From Nitrospiraceae bacterium (lineage in GTDB: Bacteria; Nitrospirota; Nitrospiria; Nitrospirales; UBA2166), in NCBI GenBank assembly GCA_002726235.1, contig PBSN01000002.1, positions 112,400 to 158,539 on the forward strand: a stretch of 46,140 nucleotides of DNA, given 5' to 3'. Positions 8,795 through 17,957 of this stretch are shown in pieces. Each line of letters opens with the position of its first letter. Within the stretch, counting starts at the first letter, position 1. The notes below the pieces were generated by a model that saw nothing but the letters and a program-made list of their open reading frames with translations, had not been told where the DNA came from and made no database searches. The position numbers were made by a program, and so were the translations under genes.

Positions 8795-9916
8795 TTATGA
8801 GCTAGTCTCGGCATGATACCCAACCCGACGAGCATGCAGAAACCCAAAAAATCCGCGGCAGATCTCATGGAGATAACTGTTGTTTGGATAACGATCCTTG
8901 AACACCTGCCCGGGACTCCGCAGAAGAATCAACGCGAGATCTGATCCGACATTCTTTTTGTCTCGTGAAAGTGCGACAAAAAACCGATCCTCAGGGATTC
9001 GTATCTGTTCAAATCCCGCGTAATTCTCAGCCAAAACGACATGTAACTCTTCATACACATCCTGTCCGGCTAAACCGAATTTCCACGAAATATAGTTAGC
9101 CATATCCATGCCAATGGTCACGGCGATTCCATGAGGAATCGCATAGTCCGTCGCACTCTCGATGGCGTGCCCAAAACTATGTCCGTAGTTCATGACAAGA
9201 CGCTCATCGCGGTCAAACTCATCCGCTTCAATTTTCAGTTTCTTAATTTCAAGCGAGCGACGAATATAGTGCTCAAGGGTGTGACGATCCGTAAGAAGCT
9301 TTTGATAATCAGCCGCAATAGCCCGCACATCGTCCCACCCTGAAATAGCGTGAACCTTGATCATTTCCCCGATGCCAGATCTAATATCAACAGCTTCGAG
9401 TGTATTCAATACATCTGTTGAAATCCGGATGTCCCGAGGTGGAGCGAAAGTCCCCATTTGATTCTTATATTGTCCAACGTTAATCGATGATTTCGACCCA
9501 ATGCAACTATCAGCCTGTGCCAGCAATGTCGTTGGATAGAAACACCACGCGAGCCCACGAAACAACGTCGCCGCAATAAATGAGGTGATATCTTGTATGA
9601 TTCCACCGCCCACAGCAATCAAGAGATGATCTCGCTTGATCCCATTCGCCAACAATTGCATCACATAAGAAGGAATCTGTTCGAGCGACTTATTCGTTTC
9701 AGTCGCCTCGATACGAATAACCGACCCACAAGTCAGTGCGAGTTTTAAATCCTCTGCATATAATTCGGCAACCCGCGCGTCAATTATGAGATGGGAGTTC
9801 TCGCTCAACCCGGATTCGAGCCCAACAAACATCTCCCCGAACTGGACTTTGTATGGCCCGGCATGCGATTGAATTACGAGATCAGGCACTGGTATACCCG
9901 CCATCGACAATAACAT
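8795..9916 (-). CDS. 3-dehydroquinate-synthase-family sugar-phosphate cyclase
   Basis: Up to 373 residues. Motifs: NAD-binding GGGIIQD (103-109), IPTTLLAQ-like YPTTLLAQADS (128-138), metal ligands Glu184 (GIGEMIK), His246 and His250 (NYGHSFGHAIE) and His262 (PHGIAV). The DHQS substrate loop GGKTGIN is replaced by GSKSSIN, and GKNLIG by YKNQMG, so it is probably not ordinary dehydroquinate synthase. The family also includes cyclases acting on sedoheptulose 7-phosphate (EEVS) and glucose 6-phosphate (DOI synthase). The starts at 9916 or 9904 both overlap the end of the upstream SDR gene by 20-35 bases. Product is probably a cyclitol ketone, substrate unresolved. Confidence 0.82.
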   Translation of the reverse strand: MLLSMAGIPVPDLVIQSHAGPYKVQFGEMFVGLESGLSENSHLIIDARVAELYAEDLKLALTCGSVIRIEATETNKSLEQIPSYVMQLLANGIKRDHLLIAVGGGIIQDITSFIAATLFRGLAWCFYPTTLLAQADSCIGSKSSINVGQYKNQMGTFAPPRDIRISTDVLNTLEAVDIRSGIGEMIKVHAISGWDDVRAIAADYQKLLTDRHTLEHYIRRSLEIKKLKIEADEFDRDERLVMNYGHSFGHAIESATDYAIPHGIAVTIGMDMANYISWKFGLAGQDVYEELHVVLAENYAGFEQIRIPEDRFFVALSRDKKNVGSDLALILLRSPGQVFKDRYPNNSYLHEICRGFFGFLHARRVGYHAETSS

Positions 9917-10589
9917 GCTGACCTGTCATATACGAATTATCCTCGCTCACTAAAAAACGTACGAAGCGTGCGATTTCACCGGGGAGGGCAAGTCGACCCA
10001 TGGGGACACTCGCGATAATCGTCTCGATTCCTTTAGCACCCAGAATACGACGCGTCAGTTCTGTATCAACAAATCCAGGAGCTACACAATTGACCAAAAC
10101 ATTGTCAGCAGCCACTTCAAGTGCAAGCGCTCGACTCAACCCTAGCAGCGCAAACTTACTGGTCGAGTACGCAGCACGCTCGGCCTTACTCACAACACCA
10201 AAGACAGATGTGATATTGACAATCCGCCCGAAACGCCCTTTACGCATCCCCGACACTGCAGCCTGACATATCCTATACGGAGCCGTTACGTTAACCCGTT
10301 GAATTCGATCGAAGTCCTCCATCGTGTAGTCCTCAAACGAGCCAATCTTATTGATCCCCGCATTGTTCACCAGCACCCCAACATCAAGGCCAGCTACGGT
10401 ATCGACAAAACAAGACAACGCAGAAGAATCTTCGAAATCACAACACAGATAGCTACTACCTTTCGGTCCATGGCCATCAGGCGTGGTTCCACTGACAAAG
10501 ACTTCATAGCCAGCCTCTAGGAGAGCAGAAGCTGTAGCTTCTCCTATCCCACGGGTACCACCCGTCACTAACGCTCGCGTAGGCTTCAT
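9882..10589 (-). CDS. SDR-family oxidoreductase (FabG-like)
   Basis: 235 residues with complete motifs: GGTRGIGEA near residue 10, NNAG, NITSVFG with the catalytic Ser, and YSTSK. The C-terminus VDGGYTSA is standard. Its 3' end overlaps the cyclase gene and its start lies 18 bases after the stop of the Gfo/Idh gene at 10608. Most likely a keto-reductase for the cyclase product or another sugar intermediate of this block. Fatty-acid FabG is unlikely given the context. Confidence 0.87.
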   Translation of the reverse strand: MKPTRALVTGGTRGIGEATASALLEAGYEVFVSGTTPDGHGPKGSSYLCCDFEDSSALSCFVDTVAGLDVGVLVNNAGINKIGSFEDYTMEDFDRIQRVNVTAPYRICQAAVSGMRKGRFGRIVNITSVFGVVSKAERAAYSTSKFALLGLSRALALEVAADNVLVNCVAPGFVDTELTRRILGAKGIETIIASVPMGRLALPGEIARFVRFLVSEDNSYMTGQHVIVDGGYTSA

Positions 10590-10607
10590 GGGGGAAGTGA
10601 TCCAGGA

Positions 10608-11651
10608 CTACTGCGTGGGATAACCAAATACCTTTTCAGCGTACGCTGTCAAGATTGCTGCGTGGGATAGAGATACAAGCGGAATATAGTGACTAATCTC
10701 GGAACTGAGCATCGCGGCAACTTGTTCCACAATACCCATCTTCACTTCTGGAGCGTAGGTTGAAATTGGAATGTTCTCCCATTGAGCCACTGAAGACTCC
10801 TTTCGCAGGACCGTCTCGAGAGGACACAAACGATAGGATGCAACAGGAGTGTGAGCTTCCACCGACCAGCGACTCTTCGAACCCCAGTCCGCGTGATACC
10901 CAAACACAATATCCTGATCGGAAACTCCTGATCCTGTGAAAACCGCACCAGATGGATGCCACTCCAGAGAACTAGAGCGATGGCCACTCCATTCCTGAGG
11001 CGCACCAATCAGTGCATGTGCCATGCTGATAACATGAAGACTGTTCGCGATGCCCCACCGCGCAAGTTCGCTTTTCTGAAAGCGTTGAGACCAATTAGAT
11101 TTGATCATTTCGGTGAACGTATAGCTACAGGAAGTGATTCCGCCTTCAGAACTGGCACGCGCACGCACTTCCTGCACCCCTGGATATGCAACTCGATTAT
11201 ATGCACACAAAGCCCGCACCTTAGATCGAGTCATGCGTTCAGCCAACTGCGTAATCTCCGATGCATAAAGAGAGATCGGTTTTTCAATCAGTAGGTGGCG
11301 AAAGCCAAGCGCGACGAGTAGATCCGCAACATTGACCAATGATTCCATTGGGGTACAGACAATACCAAGCTCATTGGGACGCGGAGAACACCGTAGTTTC
11401 TCAACACCCCCCACTACAGTTTCTATATCCTCCGTGCCATGAAGATCAGGCAACGAACCCTTGGAACGAGAGCAAACACGAATACGCCTTACCCCAAGCG
11501 AGCGAAGAGCCTTGACATACTCTTTCCCCATGCCCCCATACCCAATGACTGTTGCCTCTCTATCAGAAAAGTCAATGGCGTTAATACTTTCCACAAGTTC
11601 ACTAGATGACAATGCCCTATCTTGCTGATGAGAAATAGTATCTTCCTCCAT
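10608..11651 (-). CDS. Gfo/Idh/MocA-family oxidoreductase (divergent, extended N-terminus)
   Basis: 347 residues. About 32 residues precede the Rossmann motif VIGYGGMGKEYVKAL, longer than usual. The EKP motif is intact (LLIEKPISL, near residue 130). The C-terminal half is short and divergent, like the member at 1946-2983. The ATG has no clear Shine-Dalgarno: a GAGGAG about 40 bases upstream instead precedes a different-frame 20-codon open frame. First gene of the downstream block after a gap carrying a decayed radical SAM fragment, so a promoter could lie in 11652-11858, though I cannot point to one. Confidence 0.8.
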   Translation of the reverse strand: MEEDTISHQQDRALSSSELVESINAIDFSDREATVIGYGGMGKEYVKALRSLGVRRIRVCSRSKGSLPDLHGTEDIETVVGGVEKLRCSPRPNELGIVCTPMESLVNVADLLVALGFRHLLIEKPISLYASEITQLAERMTRSKVRALCAYNRVAYPGVQEVRARASSEGGITSCSYTFTEMIKSNWSQRFQKSELARWGIANSLHVISMAHALIGAPQEWSGHRSSSLEWHPSGAVFTGSGVSDQDIVFGYHADWGSKSRWSVEAHTPVASYRLCPLETVLRKESSVAQWENIPISTYAPEVKMGIVEQVAAMLSSEISHYIPLVSLSHAAILTAYAEKVFGYPTQ

Positions 11652-11858
11652 TGTCAGAACAACCCCAATGATGGAATATGCTCATGGGCACTCCTCATTC
11701 CAATGCCTTCTCATCACAGACTTAGGCTTTTTAAATGATCATTACACATTTAGACACAAACGCTATGATTGTTCAGTCTGTCGATTGCAACTTCCGCAAT
11801 GAAAGAGCCTGTGCTTTGTCAACTTTGAAGCATCAAGCATTTCTTTCTGCGTCGCATT

Positions 11859-11949
11859 GAATTTCGTTCCCGAATATGGGAACGGCGATAGCAAAATCAT
11901 CTTGCCTTACCTCGTGCGCTGTGCTCAGCCAAACCATAGCCTTTCTTAT
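11859..11949 (-). pseudogene. Remnant of a second radical SAM gene (repeat of 12241-12331)
   Basis: These 91 bases align with 12241-12331, inside the neighbouring radical SAM gene, at roughly 80% identity with two compensating one-base indels. Read on the minus strand in the parental frame the remnant encodes IRKAMVWLSTAHEV and then DDFAIAVP, matching IRKTMVWLSTAREV and NFAIAVP of the intact segment. The indel shifts the frame after that. The last 15 or so codons of the neighbouring gene are translated out of frame through this remnant. Beyond about 11850 the similarity fades. Confidence 0.75.
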
Positions 11950-13420
11950 CACCGGAAGACCTGCTAGTGAACACTCCTTTCAGCCTCGGGAAAACCCTTC
12001 CGAGCACCAGACTCACTACACGAAGGAGCATCAGAATCCCGCCAAGAAGACCATTTTTTCTTAACATGGGAATCCAACGCCAAGGAGCCGAATAAACGCT
12101 AACGAAACCTTCATTTTGCAGTTCGATCAGGTCCTCAGGTCCAAGTTCACCAACTTTCGTAACAGCCGTCCCATACCGCCGGTATTCTGAGAAATCTTCC
12201 GTCAATAAATTAACACCATTTCCGTTTCTCGCCATCTCGTGAAATTCTGTTCCTGGATATGGAACAGCAATAGCAAAATTAGCCTGTTTTACCTCGCGCG
12301 CTGTACTCAGCCAAACCATCGTCTTTCGTATTGTTTCACGCGTTTCGCCAGGCAAACCTATCATCACGGAGTTCAAGGTCTCAACACCATGCTTGTTACA
12401 GATTCTGTTCGCCTTTTCATAATGCTCCAGAGGTATCTGTTTTTTCATTGTCTTGCGCATTTCACTGTCGACGGTTTCAAGACCAAATGATATCCGGGTG
12501 AGACCGGCATGCACCAATCGCCTCATGAGCTGGTCATCAACCAAATTCGCACGTGTTGACCCCTCGAAGGTAATTGACAGGCCCTCTTCCACGATCAGAT
12601 CACATATTTCCAAGATGTGTTCTTTCGTCATGGTCAAAACATCGTCAATAAAATAGAAGTGCTGGACACCAAACTCGGAAATTACTGCTTTCATCTCATC
12701 AACAACCGACCGTGGAGATCTTTGGATTACCCGTGTTGTATCCAACTTATCCGAAGCACAAAATATGCATTTCCACGGACACCCTCTTGTTGTCTGAATT
12801 GAGGTCATCGATTGCCGCCCATTTACAGTTTTGGACTTGTACAGATTCATTTTCAGCAAATGTCTAGCTGGAAGAGGAAACTGGTCGAGTGGATACCCCC
12901 TTCCTTCGTGGTCATCGATGGGATCCGGTCTACCAGTAGAACAAATCTCACCATTTTTACGAAAAATGATTCCCTTAACCCCGGAGAGATCTTTCCCCCC
13001 TTCAAAATAGTCTAGGAACGTTGGCCAGGATTTCTCAGCCTCGCCGACGAACGCATAGTCAAACATCGGCTGCAGCGCTTTTTCCTCCACGATCGTGACA
13101 TGCGGACCACCAATTGCAATCGGCGCCTTAACGCCGGCATTTTTCAAACCTTGTGCGAGACTTACATTGATGTGAAAGAATGGAGTAAATGCCGTCAAAC
13201 CAATAACATCCGGACCAACTTCCTGCGTCATTGCTATCATTTTTTCGAGTGACAAATTCTCGGCCTCTCCATCGATAATGCCAACTTCGTGCCCCCTTTG
13301 TTCCGTGATCGCACCAAGAAGCGCTAAGCTTAATGGAGGCCAAATCGCTTATTTCCGTGCAAAATGCCGGAAAATCCCGTAGCCAGTGGTCCAACTCGGA
13401 TACAAAAACAACACTTTCAT
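11897..13420 (-). pseudogene. B12-binding-domain radical SAM protein, interrupted by in-frame TAA
   Basis: The ATG at 13420 (AGGAG about 10 bases upstream) opens MKVLFLYPSW, a typical N-terminus of B12-binding radical SAM proteins. A TAA at 13349-13351 (codon 24) interrupts it. The same frame then continues without shift into IWPPLSLALLGAITEQRGHE and IIDGE, the expected rest of the first B12-fold strands, and through to 11897. The radical SAM cluster motif RGCPWKCIFC follows near residue 213, with IGGPH and GLPGE segments as expected. After the stop there is no good ATG before residue 56 (TTG), which would lose part of the B12 domain. The C-terminus runs out of frame into a radical SAM remnant. 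Probably inactive; a sequencing error or recoding cannot be excluded. Confidence 0.8.
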
Positions 13421-13625
13421 CTCATTCCAACTCCTCTGCATACACAGAAATTCCTATGTACAAAGATAGTTTCTCCATACAATGTGCGTCGCGTCATCGA
13501 GATTGATGCGTATTGCGTCGCCCTGACGAACATGCCTTACTCAAAAACTTTCAAATGAAATCTAGCTCACAGGCCAAACGTCGTCTACTGCGACACACGT
13601 ATTTTCCGCTGCAAAACGTCAACCC

Positions 13626-14492
13626 CTACTCCAGCTCACTCGCGCTCACCTGAAAAAAGACGTCTCCACGGACAAATTTTCGTTTGCTTTTTCCTTGACT
13701 CCGATAGTGTTTCGCATGCTCGTATCGATGCAACGGAATAATCCTAAAATCCAGACTCACACGAGTCCTTCCCTCCGTGTTCTCTGCAGGCCCGTGAAGG
13801 CATCGTGGATCAAACGCGATGAATTCTCCAACCTTCATGTCAACCGGTTTCGTGCTGCGAACAACGAGGGACTGAAAATCATCATCCGAGAAAAGGCGCT
13901 TATGAAAATGTTCACGCCCCGCCGTATGATACACGTCTGAGTCCCAACCAATGTCGTCAAAAACACGGCCGATAACTTGGATTCCGCTCGCAAGATCAGA
14001 CATGTGCAACGCGTTTGATGCCCTGCATTCCGTTAGGGGCAACCAAAAATTGACTTCCTCAAATGAGTGGCCGAGCATCGTATCGGAATGTTGCCCCAGA
14101 AACACACCGTCCTTGTTGCGCTTGTTGCGAAAAGCTTCCCCAAAATGAACCGGGAAGTGAAATCTAAAATTTGGAATCGCTTGAAAAATAAAATCATACT
14201 GGAAGTATTCCCGATGAATATACTTGATAAGACCAAAATAAAGCTCACGAAAACGGGTACTGGTTTCGTAGAATTGATCAACGACGTTGTTCATATAATG
14301 CGCATTTACCACCTGATCTTTGGGAGGGATGTGCTTGTGCAACTCTTCAAGAGACACTGCATTCTTCACAATGCCTTTTTCAACAAGCATCCTTGTCACT
14401 TCCGCGACAAACAGAAATTCCTGGTGCGGGTAGGTCAAACGTCGAAACCCAGTCTCGACTAAACTCGGCCTGTCCAGTTCCGTCCTGTCCAT
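13626..14492 (-). CDS. Fe(II)/2-oxoglutarate oxygenase (PhyH/StrG-like)
   Basis: 288 residues. The facial-triad motif HxD appears as QHSDTMLGHS (about residue 135), and the distal His with a 2-oxoglutarate-binding Arg as CLHGPAENTEGRTRVSLDF near 245-260. The segment FEEVNFWLPLTE between them is typical of oxygenases found in aminoglycoside and surface-glycan clusters. Expected to hydroxylate or otherwise oxidise a sugar or lipid-linked precursor. Separated by 82 bases from the upstream aminotransferase gene and by about 200 bases from the broken radical SAM gene. Confidence 0.78.
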   Translation of the reverse strand: MDRTELDRPSLVETGFRRLTYPHQEFLFVAEVTRMLVEKGIVKNAVSLEELHKHIPPKDQVVNAHYMNNVVDQFYETSTRFRELYFGLIKYIHREYFQYDFIFQAIPNFRFHFPVHFGEAFRNKRNKDGVFLGQHSDTMLGHSFEEVNFWLPLTECRASNALHMSDLASGIQVIGRVFDDIGWDSDVYHTAGREHFHKRLFSDDDFQSLVVRSTKPVDMKVGEFIAFDPRCLHGPAENTEGRTRVSLDFRIIPLHRYEHAKHYRSQGKSKRKFVRGDVFFQVSASELE

Positions 14493-14574
14493 AGCAATCT
14501 CACTTCCATGGATAGTTCATCATGTCCCAGCCCTCATCCATGCAAACAACTCATCAATAATTACCAGCGCGTCG

Positions 14575-15747
14575 TTAGCGTCTATTGAGGCGTTGCCTCT
14601 GTAAGGACTTCGCAAGCAATACCACTTGGCGCAGTCCTTTTTTTACATCATTCGTCTCGCCACAGATCGACGCTCGAACAAACCCAGCACGCCCAAAACT
14701 CGCTCCCGGAGTTACAGCAGTCGCGAATTCGTCCAACAGTCTCGAACAAAACACCCTGTCATCAATCTTCAGCTTTCTAATATCGATCAACAGATAAAAC
14801 CCGGCTTCTGGTTTCACGCAGGCCAAATAATCTGACCTAGTGATAATCTTTAGACACTCATCACTCAAGGCTCTGTAATATTTTTTCCTACTATCCGTAA
14901 ACGAGTCAATGATAGGGACCCCCTCGGTGATGCCTTCCTGAACAAAAACAGGCAGGCACGAGTACAACGTCGAGGAAGAAAGTGCAATTTTTTCTACGAC
15001 TCTAGGATCCGCAACTGCATACCCAATACGGTACCCCGGGACACAGAATATTTTTGAGAAAGAGGAGATAATAACGAGCTTCTCGTACTCAAAACCTAAC
15101 AAGCTAAAGTAGGTTTTATTGTAACTCAGCTTACTGTACGTTTCATCACTCACGACCCAACAATCCCGTTTCACGGCCTGTTCTAGCAAGTATTTCAAAA
15201 GACCTTCATCATAGACAGCTCCAGTTGGATTATTTCCAGAGTTTACAAATACAACTTTTGGGTTTGCAGAAAAGGCCTTATCGATGGTCTTTTTCGTAAT
15301 TTGAAACCCATTGTTCATTGATAGAGGGACTTGATGCATCGTGATTCCAACGTACCCGCATACCGCGATATAGGTCGGAAACGCCGGCGTGAAAAGTGCA
15401 ACAGTTTCGGTTGCTTCACAAATAATATCCAAAATTTGGTAAATGAGCATATTGGCAGGACTGATGACAACGTTCTCCGTCTTAATATGCCGCTGACAAT
15501 TCTCAGAACAGTAACCGGCTAACTTTTCACGCAGGGACAGCAAACCGCTGGGGGGGGCATAGCCAACTTCAGAATTCAGGAGAGAAATAATTGTTCTATT
15601 GATAACGCGGCCCGGAGGATATCTCTTCGGTTCACCTAGTTCGAGGTGATACACCGGCTTTCCATCACGCTCAATGTTCCGGGCTTGGTCCTGAAGGGAA
15701 AACATTTCTTGACCGATTAAAGCCTCGCCTCGCCTTGAAAACTTCAT
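14575..15747 (-). CDS. Aminotransferase class I/II (fold type I PLP)
   Basis: 390 residues, normal for the aspartate-aminotransferase family. NSGNNPTGAVYDE is the pyrophosphate-type Asn motif, SDETYSKLSY the PLP-contact Asp/Tyr region, and SSFSKIFCVPGYRIGY carries the Schiff-base Lys near residue 233. FGRAGFVRASI near the C-terminus holds the carboxylate-binding Arg. Sugar aminotransferases in such clusters are usually DegT-type, so this one may work on an amino acid or keto acid used to decorate the glycan. Linked to the HddA gene by a 50-base gap. Confidence 0.85.
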   Translation of the reverse strand: MKFSRRGEALIGQEMFSLQDQARNIERDGKPVYHLELGEPKRYPPGRVINRTIISLLNSEVGYAPPSGLLSLREKLAGYCSENCQRHIKTENVVISPANMLIYQILDIICEATETVALFTPAFPTYIAVCGYVGITMHQVPLSMNNGFQITKKTIDKAFSANPKVVFVNSGNNPTGAVYDEGLLKYLLEQAVKRDCWVVSDETYSKLSYNKTYFSLLGFEYEKLVIISSFSKIFCVPGYRIGYAVADPRVVEKIALSSSTLYSCLPVFVQEGITEGVPIIDSFTDSRKKYYRALSDECLKIITRSDYLACVKPEAGFYLLIDIRKLKIDDRVFCSRLLDEFATAVTPGASFGRAGFVRASICGETNDVKKGLRQVVLLAKSLQRQRLNRR

Positions 15748-15797
15748 GCCTAATGAGCCTGCTTTCGAAAAGTTAAAATAATATCCTCGGCCAGCGC

Positions 15798-16799
15798 TTA
15801 ATACTCATCGTTGTAAAAGATGACTTGCGCTCCATGCGTTTCAAAGTTGAATGGTACCCAGACGCGAATATTCGAGAGTGCCTCCTTGATACGAGCATGA
15901 CATTCAGGTGGCGCTAGAAACATGATAAATCCTCCACCCCCTGCGCCCATGATTTTACCCCCATACGCGCCAGCCGCCAGACCTGCCTCATACAGCTCAT
16001 CGATTTCTGGGGTTGTGATGCCATGGGCCAACGACCGCTTGAGCAACCACGTGTGATGGAGCAACTTTCCAAGACAATCGACATCTGCATGATTGCGAAA
16101 AAGATGAAGCGCTTCCTTCGCGATTGAGAGAAGTTCACTCACGCGCGTTTCGCCTTTTTCCATTTTCGCAATTTGCTCCCTCGCGATATCAGAAGCAACT
16201 CGCGTCAACCCCGTGAACCCAAGGAGTACATGCTGACGCAAATTCTCAATAAACTCTGGTGGCAAGATAAGGGGGGTGACCCGATAACCCTGACCCCCAA
16301 TTTCCGGCCCCATCTCAATGATGCGAAACCCGCCATTCGCCGACAAAATCTGATCTTGAATGCCAACACTTTCTTGGAGAACGGATTGTTCGATATGGAT
16401 CGCCTCCTCCGCCAGTTTTTGCTTGGTAGGCATTTCATGGCGCAATCCATGGAGGGCAAGGAGTAACCCAACGGTGAAGCTTGAGCTCGACCCTATCCCC
16501 GATCGTGCTGGAATATCAGCATCGTGATGAATCTCCAGTCCACCCTCAGCTCCAAGATACTCCAAGCACCCACGCACCGCTGGATGTTCTATCTTCTTAT
16601 GCTCATCAACAGATTCTATCTTAGAGTACACAACTCTTGTTTTATAATCGAAAAATGGCTCCAGGCGGCGGCAAGAAATATAACAATACTGGGCAAACGT
16701 TGAGGCAATGACTAAGCCTTCATTTTGTGAATACCAGGCCGGATAATCGGTTCCTCCACCGAAGAACGATATTCTAAATGGAGTCCGCGTAATAATCAT
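15798..16799 (-). CDS. hddA: D-glycero-alpha-D-manno-heptose-7-phosphate 1-kinase (GHMP kinase)
   Basis: 333 residues, the length of HddA. TPFRISFFGGGTDYPAWY at the N-terminus is a hallmark of HddA/FKP-type sugar kinases. The GHMP ATP loop reads PARSGIGSSSSFTVGLL near residue 100 and the C-terminal motif is GGKIMGAGGGGFIMF. It phosphorylates heptose 7-phosphate at C1 in the GDP-heptose route. GmhA-like (7232, 45466) and HddC-like (36154) genes are in the window. The GmhB phosphatase is not. A related sugar kinase activity is the alternative. Confidence 0.85.
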   Translation of the reverse strand: MIITRTPFRISFFGGGTDYPAWYSQNEGLVIASTFAQYCYISCRRLEPFFDYKTRVVYSKIESVDEHKKIEHPAVRGCLEYLGAEGGLEIHHDADIPARSGIGSSSSFTVGLLLALHGLRHEMPTKQKLAEEAIHIEQSVLQESVGIQDQILSANGGFRIIEMGPEIGGQGYRVTPLILPPEFIENLRQHVLLGFTGLTRVASDIAREQIAKMEKGETRVSELLSIAKEALHLFRNHADVDCLGKLLHHTWLLKRSLAHGITTPEIDELYEAGLAAGAYGGKIMGAGGGGFIMFLAPPECHARIKEALSNIRVWVPFNFETHGAQVIFYNDEY

Positions 16800-16826
16800 A
16801 TGGACAGTCCAACACTCATATGATCT

Positions 16827-17858
16827 CTACCCAACGGAACACTCCGATTCGTGCGCGCGAGTCGCCACTTCCTTGGCAACCTTTGCTCTCCAGAACGCCA
16901 TGAGATGCCGTACACTCTCTTCAATCGTGTACTTTGGCTTCCAGCCCGTTGCATTCAAAAACTTCTCCACCTTGGGTATCTGAAGCGTCACGTCAGCAGG
17001 GCGAAGAAGTTGTGGGTCCTGTCGAGTCTGGATCGGCACCCGACTCTCCGTTTTCAATAGTGCAAGAAACTCTCCAACACTCATTGATGTCGCGCCACCG
17101 ATGTTATAGGCCTCCCCTGGCTGGCAATGCACTATGGCCTTCCAATACGCTTCCATGGCGTCTCGAACATCAATCAACGTTCGAATTGAGTCAAGGTTAC
17201 CATGGAGAAGCTCACACTGAAGCCCGTGTTCAATCCGAGCTACCTGCCGGGCAAACGAGGTCGCAAACAGATCCGTACGCCGTGGATTAAAGTACGCAAA
17301 CATACGTGTCCGAATGATTTGCATCTGATAGCTACGGAAATACGTCCATCCCAGCAAATCTTGCGCTACTTTCGACACCGCATACGGGCTGGACGGCCGA
17401 AGCGCTACCTCCTCGGCAATGGGAACATCTTTCGGGTCAACCTGGCCATAGACCTCAGACGTGCTACAGAGTTGGATAATAGGATTAATCCCCGCGATCC
17501 TAACCGCCTCAAACAAATTTGCTGTACTCATGATGTTGTTATTGAGAACTGCCAGCGGGGTGGTAAACGACGCTTTCACATTCGCATGCGAAGCGAGATG
17601 AAAAATGGCATCAGGTCTCACGGCGGAAAGCACGGCAAACAGCGAACTAAAGTCGTTCATATCACATTCATGCATAACCACGCTTGAAGCAATTCCTGCC
17701 AGATTGCTAGAAGCGGTCGTACTATGCCAACGAGAAATTCCATGAATTTCAACCGCCGGGTGATTCTGAACAACGTACTCGGCCAAGTAGCTACCACCCG
17801 ATCCGCTAACCCCCGTGATGAGGATGCATTTGAAGTCTGTTACACGTTTCGTTTCCAT
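16827..17858 (-). CDS. GDP-mannose 4,6-dehydratase-like NAD-dependent sugar dehydratase
   Basis: About 343 residues from the ATG at 17858, which has GGGAG four bases upstream; an ATG 15 bases earlier lacks one. Glycine motif TGVSGSGGSYLAE, then CSTSEVYG with the catalytic Thr/Ser and Glu, SPYAVSK with the Tyr/Lys pair, and AYFNPRRTDLFATSF, which resembles the substrate loop of GDP-mannose and GDP-heptose 4,6-dehydratases (GMD, DmhA). Given HddA and HddC homologues nearby, GDP-heptose is a reasonable substrate. GDP-mannose is equally possible from sequence alone. The product would be a 4-keto-6-deoxy nucleotide sugar. Confidence 0.8.
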   Translation of the reverse strand: METKRVTDFKCILITGVSGSGGSYLAEYVVQNHPAVEIHGISRWHSTTASSNLAGIASSVVMHECDMNDFSSLFAVLSAVRPDAIFHLASHANVKASFTTPLAVLNNNIMSTANLFEAVRIAGINPIIQLCSTSEVYGQVDPKDVPIAEEVALRPSSPYAVSKVAQDLLGWTYFRSYQMQIIRTRMFAYFNPRRTDLFATSFARQVARIEHGLQCELLHGNLDSIRTLIDVRDAMEAYWKAIVHCQPGEAYNIGGATSMSVGEFLALLKTESRVPIQTRQDPQLLRPADVTLQIPKVEKFLNATGWKPKYTIEESVRHLMAFWRAKVAKEVATRAHESECSVG

Positions 17859-17957
17859 CCCACTCCCAAGCATTTACTCATCACAAGGGAGGCCAATGAG
17901 GCCCCAGTTCACAAAGACCAATTCGCAGAGCAGTCAGCTCGGTTGCGGGAAACATAC

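Noticed and set aside
8793-8868. Upstream extension of the Gfo/Idh gene
   Set aside because: The extra codons lie within the cyclase gene and do not match the family; ATG 8793 sits right after the cyclase stop.
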